This document shows positions 1 to 11,188 of a stretch of 64,000 nt of DNA, in pieces. Positions within the stretch are counted from its first letter, which is position 1, and each line of letters starts with the position of its first letter. Source of the stretch: Oxyruncus cristatus (taxonomy: Eukaryota; Chordata; Aves; Passeriformes; Cotingidae). The notes beneath the pieces are model-generated. The model was not told the origin of the DNA. It saw only the letters and a list, made by a program, of their open reading frames with translations, and did no database searches. Both the position numbers and the translations under genes were made by a program. Location: assembly GCA_013399855.1 (NCBI GenBank), contig VXAY01000172.1, forward strand, positions 1,205,828 to 1,269,827, written 5' to 3'.

Positions 1-2760
1 GGATCTCTATCACAGGAAATCTTTAAGAGACAGTCAGGAATGTTGTGGGAGAGCAGCAGACTTTATAACTTGCCAAAATTTTGTTCAGCTTTATTTTCCT
101 ACAGTTTTGTTCATAAGCAGCTGATGCAGAAGGAAATAAATGCTTGTGTGGCATACCACAAGCAGCAGGTGATCCAAGCACTGAAAGGTTTGCACTTGCA
201 TGGATCTCAGGCTTATCCAGACAGCTAGAACATCACACAGCACTGAAAACAAAAGCAGCAGACTATGTTAAATTAAGCAAGAGTTTCAGGTGCTTTTATT
301 ACAGTACTCTAAAAAAACCAGCTTAAATGTCCAAATTAGGCTCCAGTGAAAGGTGTGTTAGACAATAGCCATTTCTCATAGCTGAGATGCACAAACCTCC
401 TCACATTATTAAAACTTGTAGTCAGGTCATTTTAGAGACGGCTGTGGCCAGAAACCCTAAATGTGTTAATTGACAGAGAAGAGTATGGCAGTGAAAATTA
501 CTATTTTGATTCAGCAGCTGAAACTGCAGCAGAGGAACACTGAGGAGCAAATAATATTGCTTAGGTCATAAAGTTAGAACAACAGAAGCAGCAAAAGAAA
601 CATAATATATCCTTTTAAATAAGACAGGGAGCATTTCTATTCTCTCCTTCCCTTTCCTTTTTTTCACTGCCTCCATTATAGTCACACATTGCCCAAGCCT
701 GATTACTTTGAAAGACTAACACTACTGTTAAAGCAAGTGAACCTCAACTGAACAACTAGGAGGCAGAAATGCAACACCATGAAAGACAAGCTAGAAAAAT
801 GAATGTGTTGGAAAAAGTGCAGAATTGGAATCGAACGTTTGGTGCGACAATGAACACAATAGAAAGTCTCATTAAGGCAAACCAGAAACTGAAAAGGTAG
901 AGAAGAAAAGCGGTTTAAAGCTTTGGCTAATGCAAGTAAAACAGTTGTGGAAAGCAAAGACTTTGAAGTGTTGACGCAAAAAGAGGAAGAGAATCACTAA
1001 TCAAACTTTGATGGACAAGAAGAGTGAATGAAAATATCCAGATTGTGCATCTTTTACATCCAGGCATTTTCTGACGGCAAGATTACCAGAAGAAATGTCT
1101 TTCAGCAATATTTGGAAACTACTGGGGCAGTCTGTATTTAACACACTAGCAACTTAAGAATGAATGATCTCATTTTCTGTAAAAAGGCATTTTAAAATGA
1201 CAATATTACAAATTCTCATTTTTAAGGAATTAAGTTTTTGAAGAGCACTTTAACATAAAGGTAATTGCTGTAAGAGAAAAGGCAATTCTCATTCTGGTTA
1301 GCAAAGCAAAGACGTGGAAGGAGGACAATACCAAGAGTGGGAAGGACAAGCCAGAGTTTAGGTGAATGTCCAGAAATCAGATGCAATGCCTCTGTAATGG
1401 CTATAGCCAGATGCTAATGACTTGAACCGGTAAAAGACCTAAAACCTTCAAAGAGAAATCTTATTGTGTAGGTACGTCAAGTGAATTCTAAATCCCTAGC
1501 TGGGCATCTAGCATTCCTGTATAAGACAAGAGAAATAGGAATTCTCCAAAAGTTAGGGATACAAGAAAGCCACTGAGCGGGAAACTCCCTGAAGCTAGTC
1601 AACAGCCAATGTGAGGAAACACAAGACTGCATATGAGCTTCTTCCCTCTCCAGAGGTTTCATATTCAGCCAAACACTCCTTTCCCTAGTTGAAGGCAAAA
1701 ACTTCTAATAAGGTTTCTAACAAGCAAAACGCCTAGGAGAGCTCTTTGGGAAAAGTGATCATCATTCCTGTGCAATCTCAGCTGAGACAGAACCATGATT
1801 CATTTTTTACAGCCTTTAACAAAGCAAGGCCAAGTGGTACTTTAAGCCAAACTCCAAAGGAGTGCTTCAACCTCTGCCTACAGAATGAAATTCCCTCTTG
1901 CTTATCTTTATGTCCTCAATTTTATGTTCTTGCCCACATGGTGACAGTTTTAAGAATAAATGCTGTGTCAAGAATGGAAATCAGCAAAAGCAGAACTTTG
2001 CCTGGCATTAGGGTATTTCTCTAGGAAGAGAAAGCCCAGAGACTGATAGAACTCAATTCTCCAATATGCACAGACAAGTGTGGGAACTAAGTGTTCTTGG
2101 TAGCCACCGGGCTACCACAAAGGATTAAAATTGTAGTCAACAACTACTCCTGCTCAAACTTTGAGCAGAAAATGTTCAGCTGCTCTATGTGAGGGTACAA
2201 ATAAAAATTTCTGTACAGCTAATCAGAGCAGTTCTGAAACCTTTTTGTTGCCCCAAGATCAAGGGCACTGTTTGGTTTGTATGCACTAAATTCTCAGCAG
2301 TGCAAAGCTAACAGCCTCCAAGATGCTTGTTAGAAAAGTTTCTGACATCCCCATGCTATCCTTTCTGTGTCTTTTTTTCAGAAACAAGACTATTAGACGC
2401 CAAAACTGAGACAGGGAAAATGCTAACAGTTAAGAAGGATGTATGATCCTGATCTGAAAATCACTTTGGGAAGTCAGAGATGCCACTCTGCTTAGCTTGC
2501 AGAGTCTAGCTTTTCAGGCAAAGGTCCCTAAGGATATTACATAGTCTACAGCATTTTCTGGAATTGCAGACAGACTGTGGAGGCCCTCGGGAATTTAGGT
2601 GGGGCCGGGACCAGGCTGTTGATGGGATGGAACAGGCAAAAAATTTGGATCACAATTCTGGACCTGAGCATACTAATCCCCCTTAGAATCTCACTGCTCA
2701 GTTTGCTGGTTAAGTGAGGCTATTATTTCTTGTCCACTTCCTAAGGCTGTTTTGAGCCTG
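1..2760. other. Gene-free unique sequence
   Basis: AT-rich, CpG-poor sequence on both strands. The open frames are short (under about 95 codons), overlap one another and show no domain I recognise. I see no repeat family, tRNA-like structure or long tandem array. It is best read as intergenic or intronic DNA; a small exon cannot be excluded without transcript data. Confidence 0.5.
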
Positions 2761-2763
2761 ACT

Positions 2764-3090
2764 GCGGGACTGCAAGGCAATCAGATACTTCAGTAAGTTG
2801 CTATCGGCACCCCTGGGGACCTTCTGCCTCTCGTAAGTAGAAATCCTGCAGGAGCTGCCAACACGCAGAGCTCTTTCTCAGACTTCCTATAACAGGCTGT
2901 TGCTTAGCCACAACGCAGCCCGGGAGGCTGTGTAACTCCAGATGTCAGTGTGCGGTTAATCCCTGTGCCGGCAAGGGGCCAGAGGAACAAATGTCCGTGT
3001 GTAATTACCGTTCTCTCATGACTAAACACCAGCCCGTGCTCGGTGCCCAGCTACGCGAGAAATTCTTTACAGCTTGGAGTCCTCCCCGCT
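2764..3090. promoter_or_regulatory. CpG-enriched patch, candidate regulatory element
   Basis: About 15 CpG dinucleotides fall in roughly 325 bp, while most 60-base lines elsewhere in the window hold none or one. The patch is also visibly more GC-rich than its flanks. Motifs visible inside are the palindrome GTAATTAC (3001-3008, homeodomain-type core) and TGACTAA (3019-3025, AP-1-like). A TATA-like ATATAAAT lies downstream at 3264-3271. No open frame or repeat explains the composition. It is shorter and weaker than a classical CpG island, so an enhancer, an alternative promoter or first exon, or a decayed repeat are all possible. The motifs are individually short enough to occur by chance, so the call rests mainly on local CpG retention. 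Confidence 0.3.
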
Positions 3091-3777
3091 TCCTGCCTGA
3101 TCAAGGGCTAGTTGATCTTGTGACAGTATTTTAACGGCTGTTTTTTGGTGGAGAAGTGAAGCATGCAGTTACTGTGCTAACACCACGTTTTAAATGACAG
3201 TTACTTGCAATCAGAGTATGCCCTGTGAACCAGGGCAGTATGCTCAACATTCTTGTTGCAGGAATATAAATTTGCTCTTTCCTCTGCAGTTTTCACAGTT
3301 CCAACTAATATATTTCTTCAACTGAAGAACAGGAGAGCCCTCCTGTGGCTAATTTAACACCTGTGATATCTCATAGATGCAATGGATGGTAGTAAAAAAT
3401 ATACTGTATGAAAGTTTTCTTTTATTCTTACCTCTGGTCTCACCCCCTTTAAATATGTTCGATTTAATGAACCTTAAATTTGTTTTCCAGTCAGTCATAT
3501 CTCAATCTTTCTTTTTCTTCCCCTGAAAATGAACAAGCCATTCCTCACACCGTATCTGTGCTTCATTTCCCAGTTTTGGCAATAGGAACGTAACTTATAG
3601 AGTAACCTTTTCTGAAATGTTTCTCTTGTGGGATACAGGGCAGAAAAGCATATAGGGGATTTATTATGCACAATGACCTCATTCTTTCCGAGTTTTATCA
3701 CTCTCAGAAGACATATTTGCAATTCACACACAGAGTTCATAACTGTGTAGTAGGCTACACATCTGCTGTTCATATGT

Positions 3778-3795
3778 ACACACACGCACACACAG
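3778..3795. repeat. (CA)n microsatellite, short and interrupted
   Basis: Alternating CA units with one CG interruption. Too short to be strongly polymorphic. Confidence 0.6.
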
Positions 3796-5838
3796 AGCTT
3801 CTTACGTTCCCCAAAGACAACAGGCACCAAACTGATGTGAGTCTTCATATTATTTTTGCACTGTGGCTCTCTTCAGAGCTAAATGATGCAACAAGCATCT
3901 TAAGTAAACCCCAGTTTCTGTACATGCTTCTTAAAGGCACTGCAAAGGTAAGACAGTCAGAACATCTGGGGTCCATTTTTAAGAAAAAAATTACTTGTGC
4001 CTTAAAAAAGCATACTTTTGGCATCAAGTGGGTAAGGTGGAAATCAAAAAAGGGAATTAACTGAGCTTTAATATATCCAGTACAGGGATAATTTAATCTA
4101 AGCCTTGTATGAGCTTTTCTTATGTGTTTCCTTGACCCTGTATTTAACCCTTACGAGGCATTCGCCACTATGCAGGTAACATGACACAGATTAAATCACA
4201 CCTCAAAGGAAAAAGGGTTCAAGCCTCTTTAAGGCACTTCTCGTCTGCTCTGTCTGAAACATATCCATCTTGTCTTCCTCCGTATCTATGCAGTGTTTAT
4301 TTTGTTCCCTTCCTCACTATTCCTTTTTAAACCAGCTTGAGCAAATGCTGTGCTGCAGGGCAGATGCTGCTGGTCCTGTATGTGGCAGATACTGGATCTT
4401 GAGAAAGAGAGTGTCATTTGGTTACTATAGTTGTCTTTTTCTGCACATAAATTATTTTTCACCTGACATAAACATGTTGCAATTCAGAAAAGAAACTTGC
4501 CAAAATACCAATCAGCAATACAGGTTTTAGTGTTTCTGGCTGGCCAGTCAGTCAGAAATAGCACTGCAGAAAATGTTATGAATGAAGGCTGAACAGTTTA
4601 AGAAAATTCTGATCAGGGTACAATGTAGTAGCAAGCAATAACACTCTAGGAGCACAACCCAATGGTTACATGTGTCTGACATACAGTAACACAAATTTTA
4701 CCCTTAAGCAGAACAAACAAATATTGAAATAACGGCTTTAGTGGCTCGATGTGCAGAAACTGTCTGAACCAGCTCAGATAAAGCATCATGAAAGCTTAAC
4801 CAAACTGAGGTGATAAAACTATATGAAAACATAACCCGTATTTTCAGAAGAATTTTCCCAAAGTTATGAAGAAAGATGAAGGACATTAGACTGCCTCCTA
4901 AAGGGTGAACATAGGAAAATGGTGTTTAACAACATTGGATTTTAGGATTTGCCTAGAAGTAAAATAACAGACTTAGGTACCTATCTGTCAGTCCTAACCT
5001 TACATTCTTTTCTTTACAATAAGCTGAATTTGATACCATAAGTAGAGACTGTTCTCAACTGAGATGAGATGATAATGCACAAATAGAAAGCTTAATAAGT
5101 GTTTTGAATCTACTTAGGCTGAGGTAGACCTCTGGACACAATTAATAACCTCCCTAGAAGAACTGGCACCAGCCTGACCACACTCAGCCTGATCTTAATA
5201 ATAAAGGAACATATGGACCAAACTGGTGCCTTTTCTAAAGTTGTGGCCCTGCTCCATGAAGTGCACTGATACAGCCTCTCCTAATGGCCTGTCTGTTAAA
5301 TCAGTGCTTGGGCTATTAAATTGTTTTTCTTTTTGACAAATAAATTATATTTGCTTCTCAGTTTGTCTAGACAAAGACACATTCTTTGGCTAGATGTCTT
5401 TGGCATTTGAAGACAGACTCTCCACAATTTTTTGTTCTATCTCTTCATCAGTTTGCTTGGGCAGAGGTGACAGGTTTCAAATTTGCAAGACCCAGGTCAA
5501 ACCTCTTTGAGAAAGATCAGCAGTTCATCTGAATGCCTGGAGACCTAAGGGTTGAGGTATTTCAGTTATCTACTTTTAAAAAAAGAATATAGAGAAATTT
5601 CTCCACCTTAAACAACCAACCTACTCAATAGGCAGAAAGTTGCCATTTAACTCAGATACTGCACTATGACATTCTTTTAATGTGTTTTGTTTGTGGGGGT
5701 TTTTTTTCTATGACAGGCTTTTTCCACAGTGAAGAGCCAGACTTATTTATAAATATTACATTCTTTTTCTGGTCTCTGGTTAGATGACATGTACAAGATC
5801 TCATTGTGTTCTGTCTACAGGAGTCCGGTGTAGTCTCA

Positions 5839-5865
5839 TAAATATATATATATACACATACACAT
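5839..5865. repeat. (AT)n/(CA)n compound microsatellite
   Basis: A run of about seven AT units passes directly into CATACACA units. This is a simple compound dinucleotide repeat. Confidence 0.7.
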
Positions 5866-6674
5866 TTACTGTATATTTAGGAATGTGTGAATAATTTACC
5901 TTAGAAAAATACAAACAGTTGTTTTAATAGGCTATTCCTAAAAGTAAACCTATATTCAAAGTGAGGCATAAGGGAATGTCTGTATTTTGTTTGCTGAACA
6001 AATGCTTGAAGTTTTAGAGCCATGAAGTCTAGACCTGCAAAAGTTAGACTGAAACTGTTCTATAGGGATCCTTGTTAGAAATGGAGAGTTGTTTTGCTTC
6101 CTCAGCTTACAAGATCAAGATGTGAAAATTTAGGAAGCTTCTTTTTAATGCATTTTACATCACAGAGAGTAATTACAAAAGGTTTGTTATTCAGATATTT
6201 TGAAACATGAATAGGTCTTGCCAGTTGCATACAAAATCCATACCTCTCCACTTTAATTCATCCATTTAGTCTTTAAAAATCAATTTAACTTTGATGTTTT
6301 TATTATTTTGCTGTTATTTCAGTAATTCAGATCTTCAAAGGTAAGAACACATTAGCCATTCAAAGCCAAAAATCAAATAAAGCTACACTCCCTGTTCTCT
6401 AATCAGAGCTTTCATCTGCACAGTTATGATTTCAGGAAGAAGCCAAATTAGTCCTAATTGCCTCTAATTTAACTTGGCCACTCAAATAGGATATGAGATC
6501 ACATTTCATCATACTGTAGATATTTTAATCGCTAGTGTACACAGACTGGAGAGCTAACTGTACATTGAAAAAAGCCTGTCTTATCACATAGAAATTCAGC
6601 CATGTAGAAGTAAACCTGACTCCATTTTCTTTTAAAACTACAGTCTTTAGACAGAATGTGTTCTCTGTTTGATG

Positions 6675-6757
6675 GGCACTTGAGGTTTAAGTCTGACTTA
6701 AGACTGTATGTTTGACAAAATTCTTTAACATTTAAGGCTTTTTAAACCTCAAGTGCC
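6675..6757. repeat. Perfect 16-bp inverted repeat, 51-bp spacer
   Basis: The left arm GGCACTTGAGGTTTAA (6675-6690) is the exact reverse complement of the right arm TTAAACCTCAAGTGCC (6742-6757). The spacer contains a smaller palindromic stretch (AGTCT near 6690 against AGACT near 6701). An RNA copy of either strand could form a 16-bp stem with a large loop. The loop is too large for a typical microRNA precursor, and I see no flanking target-site duplication typical of a MITE. Its origin is unknown. It may be a remnant of an inverted-repeat transposon or a chance or recombination-generated palindrome. Confidence 0.75.
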
Positions 6758-6759
6758 AT

Positions 6760-9700
6760 AAAATTACTTCAGTATTATGCAACTTTATAGCTTTATATGA
6801 GAAGACCTTTTGCTTAAAGACTTGAAGGAAAGGCAGCTGCTGAGAGATGAGGCCCCTCAGAGCAGCCCAGGCTGACAGATGTTCCTGGTTGGATGGAGGC
6901 TGCAGCCCTTGCAGTCTGCACAGCAGCAGCTGTTCAGCTCTGGCTGCAAGACACAGTCACGCCTTCAGCTTCCACTTCAGTAGCTGATGCAATTTTGTAG
7001 GAAAACTTGGAGATACTTGAGGAACTTGGAAATACAGCCAAAGGGCAGAAGCAAGGGTGTTTGCATCAATGTGCTGGATCAGCATGAATCAGAAATTCTC
7101 TATTTAGCGCAGCACATGTTAATTTTGGTTTTCTACTCCAAGTGCAATACCTAATTATCACTTCATCATTGTTTTCCTTTTGCTTAATTATCTACCAGCT
7201 TATATCTGCTGATAGTATCTTTCATTTGAAGTGAGATGATCAAAAGTAGTTAAACACATTTAAGAATAATCTTTCAGAATGTTTAAAGCTTTTTTGCTCA
7301 GTGATGTTGGTACTCCATAGAGAGCCTGCAAAGGCAGTGGCAAATCAGGAATGTTCCTGACTGCAAACTAGAGAGGGAGCAAATGTTACACATTTATTTT
7401 AAAGCAGAATAGCTGGGCACGATAGATTTTGTAATTGGAAACCCTTGAACTGGCAGCTTATTTCTAAAAGTTATGTGTAACTGGAGAAGGTGAATGCCAT
7501 GCAACCTCGTACTTAATAAATGCTAAAAATTGAGTGGTTTTATTACTGGAAATTATTGGAAAATCTACAGACCAAGAACAGTTAATATCAGTTATTTGGC
7601 AAGTAAATTTGGATAATGGAAACATTGAGAAGCAAAGGAATCAAAGGAATCACAGTTGTTATTGGCTATAAGTTATTTTCCTCCCCTGTACAGAGGAGCT
7701 CAGGCAATTTCACTGTCATTTGTTAAGGAGGATGTTTTCAGTACCATTACATTGCAGTTTAGAGCCCTGCACCGTGGAAACCCAATTCTTTGCTACTTTT
7801 GGAGGAGTGCCTCTAAATCAACAATATCGCTACTGAGCAGATAAACTGCTTTGGGACTGGGAAAGGGAGCAGCTCACACAAGCATAAGAAGAAAACTCTT
7901 TTCCATCACCTGGATTGACGACTAAGTCACCTCCACAGCAAGATGGAAACCTGAGCTCATGGGAATGCCAGGTGGTTTTCTTTAAATAAATTAAGGAAAT
8001 TTCTTCCTTCCTTACAGAGCAGAGAAATCACCTGGAGAAAGACAACTTTCACTTATTTTTTTTTGCAGGGAGTGGAGAGAGAAAGTGACAAGAACTGCAA
8101 AATAATATCTTCAAAAGTACTTCTTACATGAGATTGAACATGGCAACATTTCCCCCTGGAGGCCTTTTTGTGCCTTGGCTCTCCAAGCGTGAAGACAGCT
8201 CCCACCTCAGTGCTGGGTTTCACTAAGGCATGAGGCACTAGCAGTAACTATGTTCGGGTAGGTATAAATGCAGCATTACAGAACTGTGGTCTCCCACCTT
8301 CATCTATGCTGTCTCAACTTTTATTTTGAGTGTCAGCATTCTAGGACAGAGTAAAACATCCCTGAACTTGCTCTAGGAGTAATAAAAAAGACATTATAGC
8401 ATTGTAAAAGCCATTCTTTCAGACAACCATGAGAATAGGTCAGAGCCAAGGCTCGCTGCCTCATCTGGCAGGCACTTCCACGAGCATCCTGGGGGGAGGA
8501 GGCCACACAGCCGCCCTTCTGCAGCAGCCAAGCTAATTTGATGGGAGAACATTAGATAGGTATTTGTGAGAACTTTTGAGACACAAGGTAAAATATCACC
8601 ACAGAGTTCAGTCACCGAGTTATAGACTATCTGGACTAATATTTTGCAAGTGTGGTCCATCACAGTATTTTTTTAAATATCAGTATTTATTATATAATAT
8701 TTTGATCCCTTATTCATGTCCATTAGGAGTTAACTGGTTGTAGCTTTGCTGGCAGAAGAGATTTTTCAAAGTTAGGAACAGCAACACTAGCAAGGATCAG
8801 GAGAGGAAAATTCTTAAAGGAAGACTATTAAAATTGACAGGGAAATAGATAAAAGTGTTCAGTATTACAGCCTTGAATGGGCAGAATTGGAGCTTTAGTT
8901 GTGGAGTGATAACTCTGGGATGAAGTTAAGACAGTTTAGCCAAATTAGCTATTTTGATGGTCACATCTGTCAAACTATGGGAAAATTGTGGATGTTTGGT
9001 TATGTAAAGCTACATATGTTAATACCTCAGCTGAGTTGTGTAACTAAAAATGACAGTATCTATATTCCATTATAACCATTGTATTAACCAAGATAATTCA
9101 TACCTTCCATGACTGTTTGGCAATAGAGTGGAAAATACTAATTAAAAAATTGCATGAAATGTAAGGATGTAAGGATGAACTCTACTGTGGTTCAGGCTTA
9201 AAAAGGAGTGATAGAAGTATAAATCAATCTTTCAAATAAGCCCGATAAAAATAAATGAAATAGCAGGTTCCTTCCATTCCAAGTGTGTTCTCTTGTTGCA
9301 GAGCAGAGGTTGGAAGAAAAAAGCATTTTAAAAAACTTCAGAATAATAGACAGAAAGTTCCAGGTTAAGACTCTCAGGTTCAACCTGTTATTTGCATGGT
9401 TGTTTCCTGGTCAGAACACATCAAAATTGTGCATGTGGTTATGTATTTGATGGTCTCATGTCTTTACCCTTTAAAATAATCAATTTCTTAAATTGGATCC
9501 TAGAAGAAATTGTCCCATATAACTGCTATGATTTTCATTTTCTGCCTTGGAAATGCATAAAGAAACTGATTTTAGTGTCTTGCAATTATTTTCCCGAAAC
9601 AAGAATTGATCAGCTAACGATGAATGCGTGATAGAAGTATTATTTGATTTTTTTAAATATTTAAACCTTACTTGGTGATTAAAGATCTCATTACAGGATC

Positions 9701-11128
9701 TGAATGCTTCCAGATTCCCTAGGAACTACACACGGAACTTTTTATATAGTGTTTTATTCATTTTCATTCGGAATTGCTTGATTTTTGTTTCTTTGCAAAT
9801 TTTTATTAATTGTTCCATCACTTGCAATCACTCTTAGGGGAACTCAGACACCAAATTCAGTAAAGACCTCAAACTGCCACTTCAAGCTGACAGCTTCTGA
9901 AATTGCAAGAGCTATGAAATAAAAGTAAACTGAGCTGGAGCCAGTGAGCTCTGAAGTTTAGATCAAGTGAAGGTTTTGACTATATGGTTTAAAATAGTGC
10001 TTAAAAGGGCCACTTAAATGTATTTAAAAGACCCATTATTTCCTTGTGCTTCTAGAAAGTGTTCCTTTACAAATTGTTTTAGGAGAGACAAGGGCTGAGA
10101 CTAAAGAGACAGAGAATCTTGCAAGAAATGTAAGAATCCAGAAGTCAGGAGTTCAAAGGAATGCAAATTTAAGAGCAGCATTTTGGAAGAGACAGCATTT
10201 TTACAACAGGCTGTAGCGGTGATGAAGTCATGGGGGAGAAGGGGAGCTGAGCTTTGTGTGTCAGGAAGATGACCCCAGACCTGATCAGAATTATTATAAA
10301 AATAAAAAGAAGGCAGTTAGAAACATGAACGTTTCTGATAGAAAAGCTAAACCACTGTGGTTTACCACACATAGAGAAGATAGGTTCAAAGTGGCAGTCC
10401 TTCAGGTAATTCCTGTTTGAGTGTCAATCCTTAAGTGACTCACTTGTTTGGGTTTTTTTTTTTAATCCCTAGTTCCTATGCACCCCATCTTTCAAAAGGC
10501 TTAGGTGGGGTTCTGCTGTTCTCTGAGAAACAGCTGATGATTAGTGTTAGATAGTGGGATTTTGCAACAGAAACATTGACTGCTGTGGAAAAAACATGAA
10601 TGGAAATGTGAGTGTGAAAGTGATACACATTAACTGCTACAGAACACTACACGTGTGATTTCATTTGGATGATCAGATATGAATAATAAGCCAGCCTAAT
10701 GATTAGAGGACAAGATGATGAAGAGAAGATAAGGCAAAAAGAACCCGGAAACATAAAAATTTTGCCCAAGACTTACAAGGTCTGAAGCAAAATAATGAGA
10801 TGAAAGAAATCTAAACACCATCTACACCTAGTAGGCATAAAGCGCACATTCAGATATACAGTTGATTGCTGCAAGTCACAGAAGAAACAAGAGAGATGAG
10901 GATGCAATAGCATCCCTTGTCCTGGCTGATCCAGGTGGGTGTATGTCTTGGCAAAGAGTGAAATCTGAGTGCAAGGGAGTGAGATCAGTTTTGTTTAAAG
11001 CAGCTATCACATTCTATTTCCACAATGTCCCACACTGAATTTTGTTGTGCCAATTCCCTACGATATTAACCCCAACATTGCTACAGATGTTTATATAAAC
11101 ATGGTGTGATTCCTGAGGTGTCTGTGCA
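6760..11128. other. Gene-free unique sequence
   Basis: No gene or classifiable repeat is seen. A modestly GC-richer stretch at about 6835-6975 contains several CAGC/GCTG units but has no long frame. There are small direct repeats near 7640 (a 9-bp unit twice) and 9160 (an 8-bp unit twice). All frames are under 95 codons and unrecognised. Confidence 0.5.
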
Positions 11129-11188
11129 GGACCAGAAGTTGGGCTCGATGATTCTGATGGGTCCCTCCAACTCAACATATTCCATGAC
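11129..11188 (+). mobile_element. CR1-type 3' tail fragment
   Basis: About 60 bp resemble the sense-strand 3' end of CR1 LINEs, or of a SINE that borrowed it. In order they contain AGTTGGGCTCGATGATTCT, GGGTCCCTCCAACTC and ATATTCCATGA. These correspond to the conserved CR1 tail that ends in ATTCTRTGA repeats. No reverse-transcriptase sequence is visible upstream, so this is either a very short 5'-truncated insertion or the tail of a SINE whose head has decayed. The family call rests on remembered consensus. Confidence 0.7.

Larger units (their letters stand above)
3091..6660. other. Gene-free unique sequence with short microsatellites
   Basis: AT-rich sequence with no recognisable gene. A short interrupted CA tract lies at about 3778-3795 and an AT/CA tract at 5839-5865. 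A 132-codon plus-strand frame (3666-4064) and a 117-codon minus-strand frame (3495-3848) overlap each other. Both have low-complexity, unrecognised translations and are most likely chance frames. Confidence 0.5.

Noticed and set aside
3666..4064. 132-codon plus-strand frame
   Set aside because: Overlaps a 117-codon antisense frame, includes a CA microsatellite and has no recognisable similarity.
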